Positions 54,620 through 61,575 of a DNA stretch of 64,000 nucleotides are shown here, in pieces (position 1 is the first letter of the stretch; each line of letters opens with the position of its first letter). Below the pieces are notes generated by a model. It was not told where the DNA came from and searched no databases. It saw only the letters and a program-made list of their open reading frames with translations. The position numbers were made by a program, and so were the translations under genes. The stretch is from the NCBI GenBank assembly GCA_902797695.1, contig CADBTW010000045.1, positions 84,426 to 148,425 on the forward strand, in the 5' to 3' direction. This DNA comes from an uncultured Sutterellaceae bacterium (lineage in GTDB: Bacteria > Pseudomonadota > Gammaproteobacteria > Burkholderiales > Burkholderiaceae_F).

Positions 54620-55240
54620 ATGGAAAAAGAAAAGGAGAAAGGACCCGCGATCAGCCGACGGAACGCGGCGCTCGGCGCCGGGGCCGCAGCGTTCATGCTG
54701 GCGCTCGGTGGAGCCGCGAAGGCCTGCGGGAGCCGCCCCCTCGTCCGCCCGCCGGGAGGCCAGGACGAATCCCAGTTCCTCGCGAAATGCATCCGTTGCG
54801 ACCGTTGCCGCTCGGTATGCCCGCTTGACGGGATCGGCGTCGGAACGATCCTTGACGGGCTCGTGAACGTCCGTGTTCCCGTGATGGACTTCCAGCACGG
54901 GCACTGCAACTTCTGCCGCAAGTGCATCGAGGTCTGCCCCACCGGGGCGCTCGAGGACTTCAAGGGAAAGACGACGAACATCGGGCTTGCCCGCCTCACC
55001 GAATCCTGCATCGCGCTCAGGACCGGCGCCTGCACCGTCTGCAAGCAGAAATGCCCCTACCACGCGATCACGCTGAATGACGCGAAGGAGCCGATCATTG
55101 ATCCGGAGAAGTGCAACGGGTGCGGGCTCTGCGTGAAGGTCTGCCCCGCCCTCAAGTACCAGTCGTTCGGAAACAACGCGGTGCTCGGGATCGAGGTCGT
55201 GCCCCGCGAAGCTGCGGAAAAGAAGGAGGGAGCGGAATGA
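54620..55240 (+). CDS. NapG-like periplasmic ferredoxin (Tat)
   Basis: Exported FeS electron carrier, 206 residues. Tat leader ISRRNAALGAG (about residues 10-20), then RPPGGQDESQFLAKCIRC as in NapG. Four [4Fe-4S] motifs: CIRCDRCRSVCP, CNFCRKCIEVCP, CIALRTGACTVCKQKCP and CNGCGLCVKVCP. In nitrate reductase systems NapG accepts electrons from the membrane protein NapH. Here the next gene encodes a NapH-like protein, but napA is absent, so the acceptor is probably one of the Mo-reductases. The ATG at 54620 begins the real gene; the frame is open earlier without sense. Confidence 0.88.
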   Translation: MEKEKEKGPAISRRNAALGAGAAAFMLALGGAAKACGSRPLVRPPGGQDESQFLAKCIRCDRCRSVCPLDGIGVGTILDGLVNVRVPVMDFQHGHCNFCRKCIEVCPTGALEDFKGKTTNIGLARLTESCIALRTGACTVCKQKCPYHAITLNDAKEPIIDPEKCNGCGLCVKVCPALKYQSFGNNAVLGIEVVPREAAEKKEGAE

Positions 55241-57453
55241 AGCCGAAGACATCAAGGCTGCGTGTCCTCACCGCGGCCGCATTCCTCCTCCTCACGGCGC
55301 TCGGGCTCGCCTTCCACACGGGCTGGGGGACGCTCTCATCCTTCGGGATCGGCGAGATCGCGTCGATCTGCCCGCTCGGCGCCCTTGAGACGCTTGCGGC
55401 GGGCCACTCGATCGCGCTCCGGGGGCTATGCGCTCTCGTCGTGTTCATCATCTTCACGATTCTCCTCGGGCGGGTTTTCTGCGGCTGGATGTGCCCTGTG
55501 CCGCTCGTCCGCAGGCCCTTCGGGAAAAAGAACCGCGCGAAGGCTGATCCTCAGGAGCAGCCGGTTTTCGTGAAGCCCTACGTTCCGAAGGCCGCGGCCG
55601 ACGGAAGCAGGGCGGCAGGCGCCGCGAAGGGGACGACCAGTTCGCCCGACGCCCTCCCCTCTTCCCGTTCAAAGAACTCAGACGTCGTTTCCCAGACCCC
55701 GTTCTGGGTGCTCGGAGGGGCGATTGCCTCGAGCGCCGTCTTCGGGTTCCCGGTCTTCTGCCTCATCTGCCCGGTCGGGATCACGTTCGCGATCGTGATC
55801 GGGGCCTGGCGGCTCTTCGCGTTCGCAGACCCCGCGTGGTCGCTGCTCTTCTTCGCGGCGGTGCTCGCCGTGGAACTCGTCTTCTTCCGCCGCTGGTGCC
55901 ACACGTTCTGCCCGCTTGGCGCCGTGATCTCGCTTGTCGCTCGGCTCAACCGGACGTTCAGGCCTCGGGTCGACAAGTCGGCGTGCCTCAAGGCGTCGAA
56001 GGGTCTCCCCTGCCGGGCCTGCGCCGAAGCGTGCCCCGAGGGGATCAACCTCACGGCGCCGCTCGACACGGCGACGCTCTCCCGGTGCACGAAGTGCCAC
56101 GAGTGCTCGGACGCGTGCCCCGCCGGCGCGATCTCGTTCCCCTTCAGCCTCGGATCCAAGGCTTCCGCTGGGGCCCGCACAATGCCGGGACGCGTAGCTG
56201 CGAAGTTCGTGCCGGCTGAAGAGAGAAAGAACTCGTTCACCGAAGCCGAGCTCCCGGTGTCCGACGCTGACGCCGCCCGCGAAGCGTCCCGCTGCATCTC
56301 CTGCCGCGAATGCGTCACGAGCTGCCCGCTCGGGAATCCGATCCCCGAGTGGCTTCGCGAAGTGCGGGAAGGAAGACTTAAGAAAGCGGCGGAGCTCCTC
56401 ATGACCCCGGGAACGATGCCGGAAGTGACGTCCCGGATCTGCCCGAAGGAGCGGCTCTGCGAAGGGCACTGCTCCATGGAGGGGGCCGGGGGCGGTATCT
56501 CGGTCGGCTCTCTTGAGCGCCTCGTCGCCGACACCGCCTTCCGGAAGGGCTGGATCCCGAGGCCCCGCGGGGGTGCGACGGGCCTCAGGGCCGCCGTGAT
56601 CGGCGCAGGCCCCTCAGGGCTCGCGTTCGCGGACACGCTCGCCTGCGCCGGCGCACACGTCACGGTCTACGACCGCAACCCCGAGATCGGCGGCCTCCTC
56701 ACCTACGGGATCCCCGCTTTCAAGCTGCCGCGCGAAATCGTGAAGCAGCGCCGCGTGCTCTACGAACGGCGCGGCATCCGGTTCGAACTCGGGAAGGAAG
56801 TCGGGAAGGACGTGAGCCTTGAAGCCCTCCTCAGTTCGTTTGACGCGGTCTACGCGGCGCCGGGCGCCTGGCGCCCCATCGCGCTCGCGGTCCCCGGGGC
56901 CGGTTCGAATGGCGTCCTCCAGGCGCTTCCCTTCCTCTCCGAACACCCTGACGTGAAGGGGAAGGCGGTCCTCGTCCTCGGCGGCGGCGACACGGCTGTC
57001 GACTGCGCCCGGACCGCCGTCCGTCTGGGGGCCTCGTCCGTCACGATCGCCTACAGGCGCGGGGAAGAACGGATGCGGGCAGAGAAATCCGAAGTGATCC
57101 TTGCCCGAGAGGAAGGGGTCCGCTTCCGGTTCAATTCCGACCCGGGCGAAGTCCTTTCCGAAAACGGCACTGCTTCAGGCGTCCGCTTCAAGGACGGTTC
57201 TACGGAACCCGCTGCGGCGATCATCGTCGCGTTCGGCTTCACCGGCACCGCGTCCGACTGGCTCAGGGCACCCGGGATCGAATTCGGGCCGAAGGGTGAA
57301 GTATCGGCTCCTGCCGGTCAGACAGGCAACCCGAAGATCCTCGCGGGCGGCGACGCCGTCCGGGGCCCCGCGCTCGCAGTCTACGCGATCGCTGACGGCC
57401 GGGCTGCGGCGCTCTCGCTCCTCAGCCGCCGGAAGTCTTCTGGGAAGAAATAG
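55237..57453 (+). CDS. Fusion: NapH-like membrane FeS protein + GltD-like NAD(P)H oxidoreductase
   Basis: 738 residues in two modules. The first 310 or so are NapH-like: helices with ICPLGALE, FCGWMCPVPL, CLICPVG and CHTFCPLGAV, then two cytoplasmic [4Fe-4S] motifs (CLKASKGLPCRACAEACP, CTKCHECSDACP). A GltD/NfnB-type module follows: FeS cysteines (CISCRECVTSCP, ICPKERLCEGHC), FAD loop AAVIGAGPSGLAFADTLA, NAD(P)H loop VLVLGGGDTAVDCARTA and C-terminal ILAGGDAVRGP. The stop/start overlap with napG (ATGA) shows coupling. As NapH keeps its C-terminus in the cytoplasm, the flavin module could feed NAD(P)H electrons into the membrane. I know no characterised protein of this design. Confidence 0.87.
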   Translation: MKPKTSRLRVLTAAAFLLLTALGLAFHTGWGTLSSFGIGEIASICPLGALETLAAGHSIALRGLCALVVFIIFTILLGRVFCGWMCPVPLVRRPFGKKNRAKADPQEQPVFVKPYVPKAAADGSRAAGAAKGTTSSPDALPSSRSKNSDVVSQTPFWVLGGAIASSAVFGFPVFCLICPVGITFAIVIGAWRLFAFADPAWSLLFFAAVLAVELVFFRRWCHTFCPLGAVISLVARLNRTFRPRVDKSACLKASKGLPCRACAEACPEGINLTAPLDTATLSRCTKCHECSDACPAGAISFPFSLGSKASAGARTMPGRVAAKFVPAEERKNSFTEAELPVSDADAAREASRCISCRECVTSCPLGNPIPEWLREVREGRLKKAAELLMTPGTMPEVTSRICPKERLCEGHCSMEGAGGGISVGSLERLVADTAFRKGWIPRPRGGATGLRAAVIGAGPSGLAFADTLACAGAHVTVYDRNPEIGGLLTYGIPAFKLPREIVKQRRVLYERRGIRFELGKEVGKDVSLEALLSSFDAVYAAPGAWRPIALAVPGAGSNGVLQALPFLSEHPDVKGKAVLVLGGGDTAVDCARTAVRLGASSVTIAYRRGEERMRAEKSEVILAREEGVRFRFNSDPGEVLSENGTASGVRFKDGSTEPAAAIIVAFGFTGTASDWLRAPGIEFGPKGEVSAPAGQTGNPKILAGGDAVRGPALAVYAIADGRAAALSLLSRRKSSGKK

Positions 57454-57465
57454 CAAGGGAAGGAA

Positions 57466-58536
57466 ATGGAAGAAAAGGAAAAGGAAGGAAACGGGGAAAA
57501 GCCCCTCATCCCCGGACTTCAGCCGGGGCTCCCCGGAATTGATCCGGTCAGATGCCTCAGGCACCGCCACAAGCTCTCGGGGTGCAACGCCTGCGTCAGG
57601 GCGTGCCCTGCCCGGGCAATCCGCGTGGCGGAGGGCGGCGTCGCCATTTCAGACGCCTGCACGAAGTGCGGCGCCTGCGTAGGTGCCTGTCCCGCCGCGG
57701 CACTTGATCTCGCAACAAGCCCTGACGACCCGATTCTCAGTGCGGCCTCCGGCGACACGGCGCGTTTCCGTTGCGAAAAGGCGAAGGCGGACACGGACGA
57801 CGCTGTTCTCCTCCCCTGCGTTTCAAGGCTCGACGCCACTCTTATCCTGAAGCTCGCCTCGGACGGCGTCAGGAAATTCGTCTTCACGACGGGCCGATGC
57901 GCTGGGTGCCCGAGGCGCTCGCCTTCGAGGCCTGTCGACGCCGTGATCCGTGAAGCGCGTGAAGCCGCGGCGATCTCCGGCACCGCGCTCGAATTCGAAA
58001 CCGAGGAACGGGCTTCCGCCCTCGATCTCGGGAAACGCGCGCTCTTCGGTCGCATCCTCGGCCGCATAAAGGATCCGCAGGCGGGCGAAGGGAAGCCGGA
58101 GGAACTCACGGCCCTTCCCCCGCCCTTCATCCCCGAGAAGAAGACCGGGCTCGTCCGAGCCCTCAACTCGCTTCTCTCCGGAAAGGAACCGGCCCTCAGC
58201 CGCTCTCCCCTCTTCACGGAGCCCGTGATCAGCGAGGAAGCCTGCAGCGCGTGCTCGATCTGCGCCGACACCTGTCCCACCGCGGCGCTCGTCGCGGAGG
58301 ACACGGAAACGGCCTACCGGATCACGTGCGAGCCCGCGAAATGCATCGGCTGCGGGCTCTGCCGCGACATCTGCTTCATGCACGCCGTGAAGCTTGTCGA
58401 ATCCGACCCGCTTTCCTCCGTGCTGAAAGGCAAAACAAAGACGCTTCTCGAGCGGAAGAAGGATTCGGGGGACGGATCTATGGAGTGGACGGGTGAGCCT
58501 GGCCAGATCCCGGACATTCCGGTTTACGACACCTGA
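57466..58536 (+). CDS. Four-cluster ferredoxin with central HdrA/MvhD-like segment
   Basis: Cytoplasmic FeS protein, 356 residues. Two [4Fe-4S] motifs at the N-terminus (CNACVRACP near 40, CTKCGACVGACP near 65) and two at the C-terminus (CSACSICADTCP near 260, CIGCGLCRDIC near 295). Between them LLPCVSRLDATLILKLASDG and TTGRCAGCP recall the small FeS subunits that couple to Hdr/Mvh systems. It begins 12 bases after the NapH-GltD fusion and is the last gene of the set. It may exchange electrons between the flavin module and soluble donors. Partner and direction are unknown. Confidence 0.75.
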   Translation: MEEKEKEGNGEKPLIPGLQPGLPGIDPVRCLRHRHKLSGCNACVRACPARAIRVAEGGVAISDACTKCGACVGACPAAALDLATSPDDPILSAASGDTARFRCEKAKADTDDAVLLPCVSRLDATLILKLASDGVRKFVFTTGRCAGCPRRSPSRPVDAVIREAREAAAISGTALEFETEERASALDLGKRALFGRILGRIKDPQAGEGKPEELTALPPPFIPEKKTGLVRALNSLLSGKEPALSRSPLFTEPVISEEACSACSICADTCPTAALVAEDTETAYRITCEPAKCIGCGLCRDICFMHAVKLVESDPLSSVLKGKTKTLLERKKDSGDGSMEWTGEPGQIPDIPVYDT

Positions 58537-58559
58537 CCCAAGCGCTCCTTTGCCCTTAC

Positions 58560-58581
58560 CCGGGGCCTCACGCGGCCCCGG
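58560..58581 (+). terminator. Hairpin after the ferredoxin gene
   Basis: Perfect CCGGGGCC-6-GGCCCCGG stem followed by AATCCTTT. It overlaps the 3' end of the convergent TetR pseudogene. Confidence 0.55.
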
Positions 58582-59153
58582 AATCCTTTGGGATCGCGGG
58601 GGACGGGGCGAGGGCGTTGAGAATGTACTCAAGCACCCTTTCCTTCTCTTCCTCCGCCATGGTGTCGAGGTCGAACTTGTGGATGAAGAAAATGCCTTCC
58701 ATCGCGAGGACCGCGGTCATCACAGGCACCCTCTTCTCTTCCGGCATCGCCGCGACCCTCTCCTTCACTTCCCTGTACCAGTCGCGGACCGGCTGCATCA
58801 GTTCCGGATCGTCAACCTGTTCCGAAAGAAGCTGTACCCCGACACGCGCCCAGCCGTGGTTATCACGGTTGAAGTCGCGGAACCACGAGACGTAGCCCGG
58901 CATCAGGGTATCCGCCGAGGAACCGATGAAGCGGGCCTCGTGCTCCTTCTGCCCCGACCTGATGTGCTCCGCGTAGTCTTCGAGAAGCGCCTTGTTGAGT
59001 GAGCGCTTCGTCTTAGGTGACGGCGCCCTTCGAGAGATGGGCGACCTCTGCCACGTGGTCCATGTTGAGGGAGGAAATCCCCTCCTGCTGCACGATGAAA
59101 CGGGCAGCCGCGATGATTGACGCGCGCGTCCGAAGGGCTTTTTCTGAAGGCAT
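58568..59153 (-). pseudogene. TetR-family regulator broken by an apparent 8-bp deletion
   Basis: The N-terminal half (ATG at 59153, GAGG seven bases upstream) reads as a TetR DNA-binding domain up to VAHLSKGAVT, then hits TAA at 59013-59015. The next frame resumes at once with KTKRSLNKALLEDYAEHIRSGQ and continues through a TetR ligand domain to 58568. TetR proteins normally have a tyrosine-histidine-phenylalanine between these parts; one base instead of nine remains, so eight bases are missing at about 59015. The recognition helix end is lost and the protein is cut at about 46 residues. It probably once regulated the neighbouring redox genes. Confidence 0.85.
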
Positions 59154-59514
59154 CCTTTGTCCTCTGCCGGTTTCCGAGCTGGAGATTGAAGTTCCGGCCT
59201 GAGCCGGAGGGCGATCGACGGCGAAGCGAGATATTCCCTGAATACGCCGGGGACCGGCCAGACGAGGGCTTGGCTGATTCCATTGATTCGCCCCCGTTCG
59301 CACGCCGGTTTCGTGTCTTTTATTTTACATTCCGAACATCTGTCTTCAGATCGCGAAGGAAGTGCCCGATGTCCTGCTCCGCCTCAAGGGACGGAAGACT
59401 TTCCTCCTCCCCTGGAGCCGCAATGTGTTACATCTTCCGGCGGTCCTCGAGTACTCCTCCGGATATAACTAGGGGATTCAGGAGAACCCCTTTTTTGACA
59501 AAGGAAAACAACAA
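59154..59514. other. Intergenic region before rubrerythrin-like gene
   Basis: 361 bases between the TetR pseudogene and the rubredoxin/rubrerythrin gene. No gene seen. A terminator-like hairpin (59471-59496) is the only clear element. Confidence 0.4.
59471..59496 (+). terminator. Terminator-like hairpin in rubrerythrin leader
   Basis: AGGGG (59471-59475) and CCCCT (59487-59491), with adjacent TT/AA pairs across a bulge, followed by TTTTTT. It ends 18 bases before the ATG, so it would act as an attenuator or shield the ribosome site. Confidence 0.45.
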
Positions 59515-59925
59515 ATGAAATACCGTTGCACTGTTTGCGGCTACATCTACGACGAAGAGAAGGAAGGCGTGAAGTTCGCCGACCTCCCCGACAACTGGAC
59601 CTGCCCGACCTGCCACGTGCCGAAGTCCAAGTTCGTTCCGGTCGAAGAGGGCATGAGCTGGGCTGCTGAGCACGTCGTCGGCGTCGCGAAGGACGTCCCC
59701 GAGGACATCAAGGCTGATCTCCGCGCGAACTTCGCGGGCGAATGCTCGGAGGTCGGCATGTACCTCGCGATGTCCCGCGTCGCCTTCCGCGAGGGCTACC
59801 CCGAAGTCGGCCTCTACTACGAGAAGGCCGCCCACGAGGAAGCCGAGCACGCCGCGAAGTTCGCCGAGCTCCTCGGCGAAGTGGTGACCGACTCCACGAA
59901 GGAAAATCTCTTTGTCAAATTTTAA
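59515..59925 (+). CDS. Reverse rubrerythrin, C-terminally truncated
   Basis: Oxidative-stress protein of anaerobes. N-terminal rubredoxin (Cys5, 8, 30, 33), then the first half of a rubrerythrin four-helix diiron domain ([13 protein letters not shown], Glu76; [12 protein letters not shown], Glu108/111 and His112). The family normally runs on for about 50 more residues with the second metal-binding helix pair. Here similarity stops after TDSTKENL and the chain ends FVKF-stop at 136 residues, exactly where the DNA turns AT-rich. The diiron site is incomplete, so peroxidase activity is doubtful; the rubredoxin part may still carry electrons. Confidence 0.8.
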   Translation: MKYRCTVCGYIYDEEKEGVKFADLPDNWTCPTCHVPKSKFVPVEEGMSWAAEHVVGVAKDVPEDIKADLRANFAGECSEVGMYLAMSRVAFREGYPEVGLYYEKAAHEEAEHAAKFAELLGEVVTDSTKENLFVKF

Positions 59926-60078
59926 AAAAAAGAGGTTTGTATTTAATGACTTAAAAGGTGGCGATTTTTATGTCACCGATTTTGTATCCATCGAGAATTC
60001 CATTTGATCTTCATCAATTTTTAGGCAGCCAATTAGCCCAGAAACAAATCCACTTCTTTTCGTAGGTTTGTCAAACAC

Positions 60079-60209
60079 CGGCAGCACGCTGCCGACCGCC
60101 CCTGGCGGTGTGTCAGGCGGGACGATCCCATCGTCCCGGCCGATCACGACAGGGAGCGGCGAACCCTGCGCGCTGGCTCAAAGAGACATCTCTTTGAGAT
60201 CAGCGTGCG
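60079..60209. repeat. Cluster of five consecutive stem-loops
   Basis: Perfect arms: CGGCAGC/GCTGCCG (60079-60094), ACCGCC/GGCGGT (60095-60109), GGGACGAT/ATCGTCCC (60119-60137), CAGGG/CCCTG (60150-60168), and a long hairpin CTCAAAGAGA/TCTCTTTGAG (60177-60198) extended by CGCTG/CAGCG (60171-60205). Together they fold almost all of 130 bases. Could be a structured RNA, a transfer or replication origin, or an insertion-element end. Confidence 0.6.
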
Positions 60210-60442
60210 ATCCTGCCTTCAAATGTTTTTCGGTCAGTTGCTGGAATTCCGTTTCTTCCTTCACCGAGACCAAGTTGGAAACCTGAAGAAAGAGCGCGTC
60301 TCTTAAAGAATGAATTTGACAGGACGCTTGGGGAGAACAATTCGCGCGAACCAGCCTATCGTCCCACAGGATCTGAGTCGAAAGCCGCGCCGAAGGGAAG
60401 GAAAGAGAGGAAAAACCGGAGAAGAAAGTCAAGAGGGCGGCT

Positions 60443-60524
60443 GAGGACCCGTCCGACACCCAATGTCTTGCCAAAGCAATCCCCGGGTATTACGTCCCTG
60501 ACGATCCGGGCGCAGTCCTCTGCC
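60443..60524 (-). pseudogene. Fragment A of an unidentified protein gene
   Basis: Minus-strand reading AEDCARIVRDVIPGDCFGKT then LGVGRVL matches fragment B at 61349-61430 without gaps (54 of 82 bases by hand count). Flanking frames are not meaningful, so it is a remnant of a duplicated gene. Family unknown; a transposase is one guess. Confidence 0.4.
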
Positions 60525-60822
60525 GGAACAGAGGCCGTGCCTTCAGGCCAACTCGGCACGGCCTATCCGCTTCCTGCCACTTTGGAGGGCCGGGCTACTT
60601 CATCCCCGGATGCCCGCAGCAAGAACGTTTCTGTTCTACGAAAATTATTCTCCTGAGCACCGACTTGATCAAGCGCCCGGGAAAAGAAACGGCCCGAAAC
60701 TTTGATAAAAATCGAAAGGAAGATCTTCCTGAGCATGCCGTCCGCGTACCAGCTGCCCGTCCCCTTCCAGATGTCGATGATGGGGACGGAAGCCGTTGAA
60801 TGTTCCCCTTGAGGCTGCGGCC

Positions 60823-61134
60823 TCATTCCCCCTTCTCCTCGAGCCTAGTCCGCCACCGCGTTTTCCGGAAAACCGAGTCGACCGACCTCCGGGTCCCGAA
60901 GATTTCCTCCCTGAGCTTCGGAAGAAGGCGCTCGAGGCTCCTTCAGCTCTCCGGGTCCCCTTCCCCCCTCGCAGCGGCCTCGTTCAGGTTCCGAGTGATC
61001 TGGTTCAGGTTGACGCCCACCCTGGAAAGGTCGTGGCATGACTAGCAGAGCGCCCGGACGTTCTCCGCCGAGTATGCGCTCTTGGATGTAGCGAAGTAGC
61101 GGAACGACGCGATCAGGCACAGAAAAACTGTCTA
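60823..61134 (-). pseudogene. Decayed C-terminal part of a MobC-like gene
   Basis: One continuous minus-strand frame aligns residue by residue with the intact MobC-like protein at 63263-63832 (for example VGVNLNQITRNLNEAAARGE against VGTNLNQISRNLNAAAKRGE, and the final KTRWRTRLEE against KTRWRTKLKE). It carries two in-frame stops, TAG at 61042-61044 and TGA at 60943-60945; the second replaces a Trp. The N-terminal half (ribbon-helix-helix) is missing. It is a clear paralogous relic in the same orientation. Confidence 0.85.
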
Positions 61135-61575
61135 TGCGGCGATTAGGGATAGGAAGGCAAAAGAAAGCCGGTTAGTCAGAATTGCTGAATTTTTCGAATT
61201 CCTGCCTGAGAAAGCGTTTTCGCGAGCTTTGCCGAAGACTTTGGACTTCCGATTATTAAAGCGCGACAAACCTTCGCGGACGGGGTAACTGTTGCGGACA
61301 AAAATACGGAAAGACCGTCAGAAGCTTATGTTGCCGACGGTCTTAAGAGAGGAACCTTCCGGGACCCAATGATGCCGCGCTAGCATCCCTGAGCAGAACG
61401 TCCGAAGCGATCCGGCCGCATTCCTCTCCCTTTTAAAGTTTAAACGAATCGCGTGAAAAAACAATGGCAAATAAGAATTCCCCATCACTGAACAGAAAGG
61501 GAAAGTACCCCTGAAACGAGTAGGCGACACTGCTCGCGATCTGGTGCCATTCAAACCCAGCCAACCTTCCCCGGC
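61135..61575. other. Non-coding relic stretch
   Basis: No gene supported. Contains fragment B (61349-61430) and a GACCGTC/GACGGTC hairpin (61313-61342) that on the minus strand is followed by TTTCC, a possible terminator for the sulfatase-family gene. Confidence 0.45.
61349..61430 (-). pseudogene. Fragment B of the unidentified protein gene
   Basis: Reads EECGRIASDVLLRDASAAS then LGPGRFLS-stop on the minus strand, homologous to fragment A. It lies downstream of the sulfatase-family gene as fragment A lies downstream of the MobC relic, which suggests a repeated larger unit. Confidence 0.4.

Larger units (their letters stand above)
59913..60822. other. Relic region with AT-rich junction and hairpin cluster
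   Basis: The sequence changes abruptly from GC-rich coding DNA to an AT-rich stretch (59913-60070). It then holds a cluster of five stem-loops (60079-60209), a fragment homologous to one at 61349-61430, and short frames with no recognisable product. No intact gene is supported. Confidence 0.55.

Noticed and set aside
60079-60209. Integron attC array or CRISPR repeats
   Set aside because: The arms differ from hairpin to hairpin, there are no repeated units or spacers, and no attC core sites were seen.
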